From DTU013 sp964490975 (lineage in GTDB: Bacteria > Bacillota > Clostridia > Acetivibrionales > DTU013): a DNA stretch of 64,000 bases. The stretch is from NCBI GenBank assembly GCA_964490975.1, contig CAZBEQ010000013.1, forward strand, positions 9,180 to 73,179, read 5' to 3'. Made by a program: the position numbers and the translations under genes. This document shows, one piece after another, positions 9,212-18,063 of this stretch. The notes beneath the pieces are model-generated. The model was not told the DNA's origin. It was given only the letters and a program-made list of their open reading frames with translations, and ran no database searches. Numbering within the stretch: position 1 is the first letter of the stretch; each line of letters begins with the position of its first letter.

Positions 9212-9333
9212 AAACTATCCCCTTCCAATATAAACACATGTCTTACACTTATAGTATCACATATCAACATTGGAAATGAATTACATTACCATGAAGTTTA
9301 GTTAACAAAAATGTTACAATGTGGCAAAACGCT

Positions 9334-10323
9334 TTAATTTATACTAACCGTGACATCTACGTTAAAACCTGGCATCAGGAAATCATCAGCATTGTCCAGC
9401 TCTATCCTGACTGGTACCTGGGTCTCTCCGTTCTGATTTTCGGCTCTTCCCGGGATATATGAAACTTTTCCGGTGTATGATCTGGCCTTGTCAGCTACAG
9501 GGGTTATAGTAACAGGTGAACCGATCTTTATATCCTTTATAAACTCCTCCGGTATATCAGCCTCTATTTCCAGACTGTCGGCATTCATTATGCTCAGCAG
9601 CTTATTTTGCGGACCTGCGATATCTCCTTCAACATAGCCTATATTATAAACGATACCGTTATTTACATCACATATAACATCTGAATTTTTCAGATATGAT
9701 TTGTCCAATTTGGTTCTCAGCAGCTTCAAGTCAGCTTCAAGTAGAGATACCTCCAGGCCTTGCTGGTCATTCTCCTTGCCCTTGCTGTCCTTAAGGCTGT
9801 TTATTGCATAGGTGATATCCTGCACTGCCTTTTTATCACTGTCGACAACCTTTTTGTAGCTGTCGAGCTCACTTTGTGAGATACCGCCTGATGTGAAAAG
9901 CTGCTCCTTGATTTTCAGTTCTTCTGAGGACTTGTTGTAGATATTTTTGGCATTTTTCAGGTCGTTCTGAAGCTTATTGAGGTCATTGCCTTCAAGGAGC
10001 CTTTCAACATTGCTTTTTGATGCTGCCAGAGACAACTCCTTATTGGAAATCGAATTTTCCATTTCCATTAGATTGAGAGAAACCAGAGACTGACCGGATT
10101 TGACACGTTCACCTTCTACTACGTGTATTTTTTTTACAGGTGCCTGGAAATCCAGTGTTATATTCTTTGTTTCTGTTGCAATCACTACTCCAAATGCTTC
10201 AACTGTCTGATTTACCTTCTCTTCCTGTGCAGCAGCCGGAGTTTCTTCAGCCTGCGACGAGCCGCAGGCTACAGCGGTGCAGGATATTGCTATTGCCAAT
10301 AATAATAGGATTACTTTTTTCAT
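9334..10323 (-). CDS. HlyD/MacA-like efflux adaptor lipoprotein
   Basis: 329 residues. MKKVILLLLAIAISCTAVAC is a lipoprotein signal peptide with the lipobox AVAC, so Cys20 should be lipidated and the protein held on the outside of the membrane. The mature part has a lipoyl-like half motif (VKKIHVVEGERVKSGQSLV), a long coiled coil at about 90-200, the second half, then a beta-barrel and the C-terminal FLMPGFNVDVTVSIN typical of RND/MacA adaptors. It overlaps the ATPase gene by 4 bp (ATGA), so translation is coupled. With the ATPase and FtsX-like permease it makes a MacAB-type export set. The cargo is unknown; lipid, peptide or drug export are all possible. Confidence 0.9.
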   Translation of the reverse strand: MKKVILLLLAIAISCTAVACGSSQAEETPAAAQEEKVNQTVEAFGVVIATETKNITLDFQAPVKKIHVVEGERVKSGQSLVSLNLMEMENSISNKELSLAASKSNVERLLEGNDLNKLQNDLKNAKNIYNKSSEELKIKEQLFTSGGISQSELDSYKKVVDSDKKAVQDITYAINSLKDSKGKENDQQGLEVSLLEADLKLLRTKLDKSYLKNSDVICDVNNGIVYNIGYVEGDIAGPQNKLLSIMNADSLEIEADIPEEFIKDIKIGSPVTITPVADKARSYTGKVSYIPGRAENQNGETQVPVRIELDNADDFLMPGFNVDVTVSIN

Positions 10324-11000
10324 ACTGCTTCACTCACCTTTCCATCTCTTACATGAATTATTCTACGGCCATATTCTGCCGCTTCCTTCGAATGTGTGAC
10401 CTGTATTATCGTCTTGCCCTTCTCACGGTTGATTTTTGCCAGCAACTCCATTATCTCTGTGCCCGTTTTTGTATCAAGATTGCCTATGGGCTCGTCAGCT
10501 AAAATGATATCGGGTTGGTTGATCAGTGCCCTTGCTATCGCAACACGCTGCTGCTGGCCGCCTGACAGCTCTCGTGGCGTGTGGTGTCTCCTGTCGGTAA
10601 GCCCGACAGTTTCAAGGATCTCATCGAGTTCCTTCCTGTAGTCTTTCAGCTTTTTGCCATCCAGAAGGATCGGGAGCATTATGTTCTCTTCTACATTAAG
10701 GTTTGGTATAAGGTTGTAGAACTGGAATATGAAGCCCATCTCCTGACGCCTCAGCTTGCTTTCCTGCTCGTCATTCAGGCCATCCAGTTCGCGGCCCTTG
10801 ATCCTGATCTTGCCTGAGGTAGGCTTGTCAAGACCCCCGATCAGATACAGCAGCGTACTTTTCCCTGATCCTGACGGCCCCATGATGGAAACGAATTCGC
10901 CCTCATCTATTTGGACGTTGATATTTTTTAACACTTCTACTTCGACCTTACCCATGGAATATGATTTATTCAGGCCGATTGACTCTATTATTGCCGGCAT
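10320..11000 (-). CDS. ABC transporter ATP-binding protein (LolD/MacB type)
   Basis: 226 residues, a single nucleotide-binding domain. Walker A is GPSGSGKSTLLYLIGG, the Q-loop is in MGFIFQFYNLIPNLNVEEN, the ABC signature is LSGGQQQRVAIARAL, and Walker B is IILADEPIGNLD, with the switch His in IIQVTHSKEAA. The phrase GNLDTKTG is typical of the LolD/MacB/FtsE group that works with FtsX-fold permeases. It lies between the permease gene (34 bp upstream) and the adaptor gene (4-bp overlap). It powers the export system from the cytoplasmic face. Confidence 0.95.
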   Translation of the reverse strand: MPAIIESIGLNKSYSMGKVEVEVLKNINVQIDEGEFVSIMGPSGSGKSTLLYLIGGLDKPTSGKIRIKGRELDGLNDEQESKLRRQEMGFIFQFYNLIPNLNVEENIMLPILLDGKKLKDYRKELDEILETVGLTDRRHHTPRELSGGQQQRVAIARALINQPDIILADEPIGNLDTKTGTEIMELLAKINREKGKTIIQVTHSKEAAEYGRRIIHVRDGKVSEAV

Positions 11001-11034
11001 TTAATTTACTCCTTTCAATAATGTATATGCTTTA

Positions 11035-13536
11035 TCACTCATACTTCAGGGCTTCGATCAGATTAAGCCTTGTTGTTTTCAATGTTGGACTTACTGATGC
11101 AACCAGTGTTATAACAGCTCCCAGTACAAAGGATATGATAAGAGTCGAAGGCTTCAGCAGTATCGGCATGGGGAAATCCAACGCCTTCATGACATATGGC
11201 ATCGTATATGTCATCATCAGCCCTGCAGATACGCCTGTTATTCCTCCGATCAAGCCTCCTGTAATGGATTCTGCTATCATCATGGCTATGATTTGCTTCC
11301 TGCTCATACCAACGGATCGGTACATGGCAAGAGAACGCCTTCGCTCAATGAAACTGACTATGTAATTGTTGATAATGCCAAACATTCCAATTATGAGTGT
11401 CAGATAAGCAAAGGCCTTCATGGCGCTGAATATACCGCTGTTTACTTCGTAATTTTCAGCTTCCATATTGGCTATCGTATCAACATACTGATCCCTTCGG
11501 GTATATTTTTTCTTAATGGCATCAACTACGGATTGCGGGTCTTTACTGGTCTTTATGAATATTTCATTGCAGTTGCTGATGCCGGTATCCATCTTAAAAT
11601 ATTTTTCAGATACAAGGACATTGCTTCCGTTATCGAGCAGCGTATTCTGAAAGCCGATTATCTTATATTTAACTTCCTTGTCATTGAGAAGGAGAGTGAA
11701 ATGATCGCCTACTTTCATGCCTAATTTGTCTCTGAGCTTGCTTGCCATTATCATGGACCTCTCATTGTTCAAGGTATCAAGCAGAGCTTTAGGATCTGAT
11801 GTGTCTACAAGTTCAAGATCAAAAAATTCCGGGAATCTGGCAGTGTTGATCCCATACATACTTCCGAGTGTGTAATCATGCCCGACAATTTCTATTCCGT
11901 ATTGTGTATAATTGCGGCAAACCTGTTCAACACCGTCGACTGAGAGCAAGGACTGCTCGAAGGTTCTGTCGGCATTGTCATCTGACATATAAATTTCAAA
12001 GTCAGTATTTCTTGTATAGAAGCTGGAGACCTCATACAGTACGCTGTCGCTAATCGTGCTTATCATGATCAGGCTTGAAATAGCTATGGTCAGCAGAGAA
12101 ATATTGTTCAGAATGCTTTTGTTCTGCCGCAGGTTTTTAGCAGCAATTGCCCCAACATTTCCAAATAGCATTGAATATAGTTTTTCAAACAGAAATACAA
12201 AGCCTGATGTAATTGCCGGAAGTAATAGAATAATGCCTATAACGGAGGACAACAAGCTTACGGTGTCGAGTATATATGCAAGTTCATCAGGCGACAGCGG
12301 GGGAAGGACAAAATGGATGATCAGAAAGATAGCACCGGCAATATACCGTCCTTTATTGCCTTTTTTCTTTTTTTCTATGGAATTTAAGACTATGTCCTTG
12401 ACTGGTATCTTGGATACCTTTTTTATCGGAAGTATCGAACTTACCAAAGAAATAACTACCGCCACAGCGAATGCAGATATCATTTGCGCGGGCTTATAAT
12501 TCAGGAATATGGCATATCCGGTCATATAAGAGGGAGTGATGAGAGCGGTTATCAGATAAAGCGCACCAAGCCCCAAAAGGCATCCTGCCGCTCCTCCGAT
12601 GATCCCATAGGCAACACTTTCCCCAAGCAGGACGAGATCCGTCGTACGCCTTGTTGCGCCGATGCTTCTGAAGGTCCCGATCATCGGGAGCCTTTCGAGT
12701 GTAATGACCTTGAAGGAGGTGTATATAATAAATATACTCATGAATGCAACAACGACAGACATCATCATAAAACCGACTGACATGGACTCCAGAGAAGATC
12801 TCAAATCCTCCATCGGAATCGGTTCGTCCACGGCATACCTGTTATATATTTCCTTAAGTTCAACTATGCTTTGCTGCAGATCAACATCATCTTTAAGCTT
12901 GATGAATATGAAATTGGTAAGGTTTCTTTTCCCAAATAACGCGGAAAGTGTCTGTTTCGGAACAATCATATTCGATGTTTCGCCTTTTTCTGTGAAAAAG
13001 CCGTCGGCGTGGGCTATTGCACATATTGAAAATCTGTATTTTCTATTACTTATTTCAAGATTGATGTTGTCGCCTGCTTTTAAACCGTATTTGTCAGCTG
13101 TGTTTTTTCCTATGATGACCTTCCTGCCGGTAAACTCGCCAATAGCTTTTTCATCCTCCGTATAGAAGGGACACATTACGGCGGCATCTTTCATTGTAGT
13201 ACCGCGAAGGCTTACGGGTATATTTTCGTCCTTTGACGGACTAAAATAAGCGCTGGCCTGAAGTGTTCCAACCATATATTCGGTTTTTGCAGCAAAGATG
13301 CTGGTATCTGCATCTGGTATGAAGTTCTGTGGAGAATGACTGTCTATATGGACCATGATATCTGTGGACCCGAAAAATTGTTTGGCATCTGCTATAAACA
13401 TATTAATAACATTGTCCGTGATAGCCTGTGACGCAAAGAAGAGGCCGCTCGAGAGGGTTATGGAGAACAATATCAGGAACGTGCGCAGTTTTTTCTCCCA
13501 TATATTACGAATAATAAATTTTACAATTATACCCAC
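11035..13536 (-). CDS. FtsX-family ABC transporter permease with duplicated core
   Basis: About 833 residues from the chosen GTG start at 13536. An N-terminal helix (LRTFLILFSITLSSGLFFA) is followed by a large extracellular domain, three helices, two more central helices, a second extracellular domain and a last helix group ending in LNLIEALKYE, a typical FtsX C-terminus. That is the two-core arrangement of large Gram-positive permeases. The reading frame is open to an ATG at 13623 and another at 13569; GGAAAGGTAAGG upstream of the GTG at 13536 favours the shorter form, because GTG then precedes IIVKFIIRNIWEKKLRT, a normal FtsX beginning. It is first in the operon with the ATPase and adaptor. 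Substrate unknown. Confidence 0.85.
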   Translation of the reverse strand: MGIIVKFIIRNIWEKKLRTFLILFSITLSSGLFFASQAITDNVINMFIADAKQFFGSTDIMVHIDSHSPQNFIPDADTSIFAAKTEYMVGTLQASAYFSPSKDENIPVSLRGTTMKDAAVMCPFYTEDEKAIGEFTGRKVIIGKNTADKYGLKAGDNINLEISNRKYRFSICAIAHADGFFTEKGETSNMIVPKQTLSALFGKRNLTNFIFIKLKDDVDLQQSIVELKEIYNRYAVDEPIPMEDLRSSLESMSVGFMMMSVVVAFMSIFIIYTSFKVITLERLPMIGTFRSIGATRRTTDLVLLGESVAYGIIGGAAGCLLGLGALYLITALITPSYMTGYAIFLNYKPAQMISAFAVAVVISLVSSILPIKKVSKIPVKDIVLNSIEKKKKGNKGRYIAGAIFLIIHFVLPPLSPDELAYILDTVSLLSSVIGIILLLPAITSGFVFLFEKLYSMLFGNVGAIAAKNLRQNKSILNNISLLTIAISSLIMISTISDSVLYEVSSFYTRNTDFEIYMSDDNADRTFEQSLLSVDGVEQVCRNYTQYGIEIVGHDYTLGSMYGINTARFPEFFDLELVDTSDPKALLDTLNNERSMIMASKLRDKLGMKVGDHFTLLLNDKEVKYKIIGFQNTLLDNGSNVLVSEKYFKMDTGISNCNEIFIKTSKDPQSVVDAIKKKYTRRDQYVDTIANMEAENYEVNSGIFSAMKAFAYLTLIIGMFGIINNYIVSFIERRRSLAMYRSVGMSRKQIIAMMIAESITGGLIGGITGVSAGLMMTYTMPYVMKALDFPMPILLKPSTLIISFVLGAVITLVASVSPTLKTTRLNLIEALKYE

Positions 13537-13719
13537 TAAGTATACCTTACCTTTCCAATTGTGACTCATCGCATAATACGTCACATGGATAATTGTGTCT
13601 GAAAATTTTTTATTTGTTTTCAATGAAGTATTTTTTGTGCAATATAATCAAGTGTTTTCGGGCTTTCAGGTCAGATATTTTCCATAAATCACATGTCTGT
13701 ATTCCATAAATCAGGTGAG

Positions 13720-13859
13720 TGGTCAAATTTTTAACTAAAGGCCACTATAGTGCTTTTTCAGATAGACATAAGGCCAAAATAGCTGAATTATGTATACTGA
13801 TTGTGGAGAAAAATCAGTAAAACTCATTTTAAAATGGCCTTTAGTTGCAAAAATGACCA
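13720..13859. repeat. ~140-bp inverted-repeat element, member B
   Basis: The left end TGGTCAAATTTTTAACTA with following AAGGCCA matches the reverse complement of the right end (TGGTCATTTTTGCAACTA, AAGGCCA) over about 25 bp. The centre holds TGAATTATGTATACTGAT and TGTGGAGAAA, also seen in the element at 16087-16227. There is no coding frame. It looks like a small non-autonomous transposon relic. Confidence 0.65.
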
Positions 13860-13985
13860 AACGACGAAGAGGGCGGGGAAGGAGCGGGGTAGGAAACGGC
13901 AGAAGGAGCGGCGAAAGCAGCGTGGGGAGGGGCGGTGGAGGAGCAGGGGAAGGAGCGGCGGAAGCAGCGTGGGGAAAGAACGACG
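13860..13985. repeat. Purine-rich low-complexity tract with internal repeats
   Basis: The + strand is almost only G and A with scattered C, built from variants of GAAGGAGCGGCGGAAGCAGC and GTGGGGAGGGG; one ~35-bp segment is nearly duplicated. Open frames on both strands cross it (for example 13790-14089) but code for Arg/Gly/Ser-rich low-complexity and lack ribosome binding sites. Strand-biased purine runs can form triplex or G-rich structures; that is inference. Confidence 0.7.
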
Positions 13986-14244
13986 GAGGGATTCGCGAAC
14001 ACCCATTGCGGATGCTGATTGAAGAGGGTATAATCTGTATCATTAAAAATAATCGTCTTCTCTTTGCTGGAAAGCTGCTAGCAGGTTAAGGCATGACGCT
14101 GGCAAACCGTTGGTATATTAATGTCATTTATATGGTTAACTGCCGGCAGGCTTTTTCGTGCTAACTGCATGCTTTTGACAGACTGTTGGCATGATATTAA
14201 TGTGCTGATAACGGAGGAGCGGCTAGAGTTTCGGAGGGTTTTTG

Positions 14245-15096
14245 ATGAGTGGATTGATGCTTCCAAGGTTCATGGGCTGTGATGCCTGTATGGAGGATTG
14301 CAGTATTGTTGTATTCGGCGCAGGTTTTGACGGAACAGTGAGCTACCGTCCTGGGTCGCGGTTCGGGCCTCAGGCAATGCGATCGGAGTTTTACGGACTT
14401 GAGACTTATTCACCTGCTCTTGATCGTGATATGTCGGATATTGCCGTATGCGACAGCGGTGATCTGGAGCTTCCCTTTGGAAATATCAACGCTGCTCTTG
14501 GGATGATACGAGACACTGCTGCGGATATCGTCAATGCAGGGAAGAAGCCCTTTATGATAGGCGGTGAACATCTTGTCACACTGCCTGCTTTTGAAGCCGT
14601 GTATAAAAAGTACCCTGATGTCTGTCTTTTGCATCTGGATGCCCATACCGATCTTAGGAATGAGTACCTGGGGGAGAAATTGTCACATTCCAGCGTTGTC
14701 AGGAGAATATGGGATGTTATCGGTGACGGACGGATATGGCAGCTTGGTATAAGAAGCGGTCTCAGAGAGGAGTTTGAGTGGGCGAGAGATGGCCATACGA
14801 GCCTGTGTCCATTTGATCTGTCGGCTGCTGATGAAGCTGTGTCAGATCTCTCGGGCAAGCCTGTATATCTAACCATAGATCTGGATGTTCTTGATCCCTC
14901 AATAATGTCAGGCACAGGCACACCTGAACCGGGGGGAGTTTCATATAAGGAATTGCAGAAGGCTTTGTGCAGCTTTGCCGGATTGAACATTGTTGCGGCT
15001 GATGTGGTAGAGCTGGCACCGCACCTGGACAGCTCGGGAGTTTCTACAGCGGCTGCCTGCAAGGTCATGCGCGAGGTGCTGCTGCTTATGGGCTGA
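14245..15096 (+). CDS. Agmatinase/arginase-family ureohydrolase
   Basis: 283 residues, normal for the family. The binuclear manganese site is complete: His109 in MIGGEHLVTLPAF, Asp132/His134/Asp136 in LLHLDAHTDLRNEY, and Asp212/Asp214 in LTIDLDVLDPSIMSGTG. TPEPGGVSYKEL and VVELAPHLD are the usual C-terminal blocks. The enzymes hydrolyse a guanidino compound to urea plus an amine; the GxGTPEPGG pattern points to the agmatinase (SpeB) side, giving putrescine. No spermidine synthase or arginine decarboxylase lies nearby, so the substrate is inferred. A TTG three bases upstream is possible, but ATG 14245 sits 6 bp after GGAGGG. The 147 bp before it hold nothing recognisable. Confidence 0.88.
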   Translation: MSGLMLPRFMGCDACMEDCSIVVFGAGFDGTVSYRPGSRFGPQAMRSEFYGLETYSPALDRDMSDIAVCDSGDLELPFGNINAALGMIRDTAADIVNAGKKPFMIGGEHLVTLPAFEAVYKKYPDVCLLHLDAHTDLRNEYLGEKLSHSSVVRRIWDVIGDGRIWQLGIRSGLREEFEWARDGHTSLCPFDLSAADEAVSDLSGKPVYLTIDLDVLDPSIMSGTGTPEPGGVSYKELQKALCSFAGLNIVAADVVELAPHLDSSGVSTAAACKVMREVLLLMG

Positions 15097-15166
15097 GGGA
15101 TCTGCTGAAAGCCTAACGGGCCTAACACATGCGATGGGGCCGCAGCACGTACGACCGCGTATTTTC

Positions 15167-16018
15167 TTATACGCCTGCTCTGCGGTAGAAGGTGGGGGAA
15201 CAGCCCTTCACCCTCTTGAATATCCTGTTGAATGTAGTCAAACTGTTGAAGCCCGACTCCATAGCAATATCAAGGATAGGCAACTCTGTAGACTTGAGCA
15301 GCTTTTCTGCATGCTTGACCCTGTATGTGTTCAGGTAGCTGAGGAAGCTTTGACCTGTATATTCTTTAAAAAGCCTCGAGAAATAGTACACACTGAAGCC
15401 TGCCGCATTAGAGGCATCCTTCAGTGTGACCTGTTGAGGAAAATTCTTTTCTATGTATTCAAAAGCCTTGTTTATCTGTTGCAGCCCGGCAATCTTTTTG
15501 TTGCTGCTGTTATTGCCGCTTAAAAATGATCTTATATGGTTTCTTGAAATAAGCACGATTATATCGAATATTCTGGCATTGATGGACAGGGCGTAGGCAT
15601 AGTCCTTGTTCTCGTTCTCCCTGATAAGCTGCAGTATGCACATTTCTATTGAACTCTGCAGTGCCGGTTCTTCGCTTCTGCTGATCCTGGTGGTTCTTTC
15701 CATAAAAGGCCTTATGTCATTTATGCCGCCGAAACCGTCAAGAGTCGAGATATTGAACTGTATGAAATACTGCTTGCCGTTTTTGCTGGATGCGGTTATT
15801 TCATGGATCTCTCCTGTCGGTATCAGGAGAAGGTCACCGTCGGTCAGCGGATATTCGGAGCCTGAAACACTGATGCGACAGGTACCGGCGGCATTGTAAA
15901 CAAGCTCTACAGCATTGTGCCAGTGCATGGGATATTGCAGCTCGTTTGTGTTTTCTACCAGCCGGAAAGGATAACGTTCAGTGAATATGTCTTTCTCATG
16001 AAGGCCTTCGAGTTTCAT
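15167..16018 (-). CDS. AraC-family transcriptional regulator with cupin sensor domain
   Basis: 283 residues. The N-terminal part (MHWHNAVELVYNAAGTCRIS and DGDLLLIPTGEIHEI) is an AraC cupin that would bind a sugar or other small ligand. The C-terminal ~100 residues hold two helix-turn-helix units, with the first around VTLKDASNAAGFSVYYFSRLF and the second around LDIAMESGFNSLTTFNRIF, ending in the usual FKRVKGCSPTFYR. Such regulators commonly activate nearby sugar-use genes; the closest carbohydrate gene is GH3 at 18-20 kb, but linkage is not shown. It is convergent with the agmatinase gene. ATG 16018 follows GGAGGTG. Confidence 0.92.
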   Translation of the reverse strand: MKLEGLHEKDIFTERYPFRLVENTNELQYPMHWHNAVELVYNAAGTCRISVSGSEYPLTDGDLLLIPTGEIHEITASSKNGKQYFIQFNISTLDGFGGINDIRPFMERTTRISRSEEPALQSSIEMCILQLIRENENKDYAYALSINARIFDIIVLISRNHIRSFLSGNNSSNKKIAGLQQINKAFEYIEKNFPQQVTLKDASNAAGFSVYYFSRLFKEYTGQSFLSYLNTYRVKHAEKLLKSTELPILDIAMESGFNSLTTFNRIFKRVKGCSPTFYRRAGV

Positions 16019-16086
16019 ATACGCACCTCCATTTCATGATATCAGAAAGGGAGGGCATCTGCAAATGAGGGTATACATTTATAGGT

Positions 16087-16227
16087 ATATGCAGATTTTC
16101 AAGTAGGGTGCACCAGAATGCAATTATGAGGTGACATAATGTTAAATACGATGACTTATGTATATCAATGTGGAGAAATTCAATAAAAAAGTATGTAGAA
16201 TTGCACCAAACTTGAAAAAATGCATAT
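16087..16227. repeat. ~141-bp inverted-repeat element, member C
   Basis: The left end (ATATGCAGATTTTCAAGT, then AGGGTGCA) matches the reverse complement of the right end (ATATGCATTTTTTCAAGT, then TTGGTGCA). The core GACTTATGTATATCAATG followed by TGGAGAAATTCAATAAAA aligns with the core of the element at 13720-13859. No reading frame. Together with nearby non-coding sequence it fills most of 16019-16338. Confidence 0.65.
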
Positions 16228-16338
16228 GAGTGGCAGTGAACTCAATATGTCAACTCGCTAAAGTTAGCAGCCCTTAAGAATGCGAAATAACATTCTAATT
16301 AGATTTAAGTTGTCTTTAGTAATACGATATTCGGTTAT

Positions 16339-16494
16339 TTATATTATTTCATTCTCATCAGTTACAGAATATAAAGCATCACAGTTATTCATAAATGCCC
16401 AATAACAATCCCCATATGACCAATGCCACCATTCAGTCGGATAGTTAATAAACCCTGCCCTTTCCAGACAATTGATAAGAATTTTTCGGTTTTC
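16339..16494 (-). pseudogene. C-terminal fragment of VanX-like D-Ala-D-Ala dipeptidase
   Basis: The last ~51 codons of a 217-codon open frame read ENRKILINCLERAGFINYP then TEWWHWSYGDCYWAF. TEWWHWSYGD is the hallmark of the M15D (VanX/DdpX) zinc dipeptidases; its Glu is the catalytic base and its His a zinc ligand. The rest of the enzyme, including the other zinc ligands (SxHxxGxAxD block), is absent. Upstream the frame is fused to a group II intron protein remnant, so this is a broken tail and not an active enzyme. The junction near 16494 is estimated from where family similarity changes. Confidence 0.75.
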
Positions 16495-17148
16495 TTCTCC
16501 ACATGCAGGGCATAACTTGTTCTGACTCTTCCAAAGTTTAACGAGGGTATGTCTGCCTTTTGAGCCACATATCATCTTTTCTCCTTCCCGTTCTTCAAAG
16601 TATTGTTGCCAATCCTTATCAAACGGGTTTGCCATAGATTTTACTTTCGTAAAACGGTATATAGGAGTATCTACTGCACAGTTCAGACTTAAATAACCAG
16701 TCTTTGTTTTGTGCGCGGGATTTTTACTGGGAGTCGCAAATGTCCATTTCCTATTGTTTATTGTATGGTAATATTTGCGAGAAATCCAGCCTTTCGTTTT
16801 CATTGGATGTCTGTACAATGCCCAACTTCGTAGACTATTGAATATTTCATGGTCTGTCCAGTTAAACGCTTCGCTTGATACTATATGTTTGTGGTATTCA
16901 CTCCAGCCTTTTATTACAGGGTTTAGTTTCATGATTAATTGCTCTTGGGTACTGGTCTTATTGGATTTGATAATAGCCCTTATCTTGCCCAATTATGTCT
17001 TAATGTTTTTCTTTGATGGTTTTATCAAGAATTTCCCGTTGTATTTACGTATGTTCTGTCCCAAAAAGTCAAAGCCATCCTCTATATGCGCACTGGATTT
17101 GTCGTAGTTGCTTACTATAAGCCTCAGTTTATGAATGTACATCTATAA
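16495..17148 (-). pseudogene. Group II intron reverse transcriptase/maturase remnant
   Basis: Reading from 17148 downward, AHIEDGFDFLGQNIRKYNG belongs to the end of the RT domain of an intron-encoded protein, followed by FLIKPSKKNIKT, an in-frame TAA at 16995-16993, then LGKIRAIIKSNKTSTQEQL and VIKGWSEYHKHIVSSEAF, the maturase X (GIIM) domain. WALYRHPMKTKGWISRKYY and NRKWTFATP are typical of that domain. LCPACGE marks the first zinc pair of the usual HNH nuclease, after which the sequence switches to a VanX-like tail. The N-terminal RT domain is missing and the RNA domains of the intron could not be found. The stop codon and both truncations make it non-functional. Confidence 0.8.
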
Positions 17149-17665
17149 CTGCAAGGTAAAAATCATGATACTTGGTGAAAAAATCAAGTAAATAGCATTT
17201 CCACATTCTTTCTGGTTCTTCATTTAGAGGGTGTATCTTGAAATTATTTTCAAAATCGAGGATAGGTTTATATCCAAAATCACGTTCAGAATGCCATACA
17301 CCATCAGGTGTGACCACAGAATATGGCAATTCATCATTTTGTAGTTCATAACCAAGTTTAACCCCATCAAGCCCAAAGTAGTCCCATCTGCCCCTTAAAT
17401 TGTATGTAGTTATCCAGTAGTATAGCCCGTTCTCTATGCCATCATCATTATTATGTTTTTGTAAATATTCTTCAAAATCAACTAAATTGTCAAACCCTTT
17501 TTTTTTAGAAATTTCTAAGGTTTCTTTTTCAGAAAAGAATTTCTTATACGGCTCAACTTCAAGTTCGGAATAATATTTCATAATATGATTTCTTATAAAA
17601 GTATAAACTTCTGTATCGTTTAAAGTTAAATTATCAGGTAATACAACGTAACATATACTATGCAT
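17129..17665 (-). CDS. Hypothetical protein of unknown function
   Basis: 178 residues from ATG 17665, which lies 4 bp after GAGGT; an in-frame ATG at 17689 lacks a comparable site. The protein starts MHSICYVVLPDNLTLND. It has no signal peptide or membrane segment. Notable blocks are WITTYNLRGRWDYFGLDG, SVVTPDGVWHSERDFGY and the end FYLAVIDVHS. This pattern (a GRWD block, a TPDGxWH block and a final (V/I)VDxH) resembles a loosely defined family of phage and mobile-element-associated hypothetical proteins; no function is known to me. Its 3' end overlaps the intron-protein remnant by about 20 bp, so the native terminus may have been altered. Base composition is more AT-rich than its neighbours, in keeping with transfer. 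Confidence 0.6.
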   Translation of the reverse strand: MHSICYVVLPDNLTLNDTEVYTFIRNHIMKYYSELEVEPYKKFFSEKETLEISKKKGFDNLVDFEEYLQKHNNDDGIENGLYYWITTYNLRGRWDYFGLDGVKLGYELQNDELPYSVVTPDGVWHSERDFGYKPILDFENNFKIHPLNEEPERMWKCYLLDFFTKYHDFYLAVIDVHS

Positions 17666-17689
17666 AACGACCTCTAAAATAATCTTCAC

Positions 17690-17959
17690 TTCATATTTTC
17701 AAACGTATTTATATTAATAGTATCAATAGTTTACAATATAATCAAATAATAAATGGTAATAACACCGACCATTTGAAAGCAATCTTGTGTAGCCTCATGA
17801 ATTATGTCCATGCAACAAATAGACAATATGTACATCAATCTTGGACAATTAGTACCATCATGTTTTTGACATTATAGAGGAGTAAGAACATATAAACCTT
17901 TATGATGAAGCAAATAAAAGGACAGAAAAAAATAAGTGACTATATGCGGTGAAAAGTAA
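17690..17959. other. AT-rich intergenic stretch, no gene seen
   Basis: No reading frame or RNA gene was recognised. The segment around 17795-17870 (TGAATTATGTCC, later TATGTACATCAATCTTGG) weakly resembles the core of the ~140-bp inverted-repeat elements at 13.7 and 16.1 kb, but its ends do not pair clearly. Confidence 0.4.
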
Positions 17960-18000
17960 AATAGATAGGCAAACATAGAATAATATGCAGCCTATCTATT
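17960..18000 (-). terminator. Terminator of the GH3 gene
   Basis: AATAGATAGGC and GCCTATCTATT form a perfect 11-bp stem. On the minus strand the stem is followed by TTTACTTTTC. It lies 63 bp beyond the GH3 stop codon. Confidence 0.7.
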
Positions 18001-18063
18001 AATATGGCTTAGTTAACAAATGAAACAGGACTTTATTTGTAGCTTAACATCAGTATCTCAACA

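Noticed and set aside
13790..14089. 99-codon frame through the purine tract
   Set aside because: Low-complexity Arg/Gly/Ser sequence without ribosome binding site; overlapping frames on both strands are equally open.
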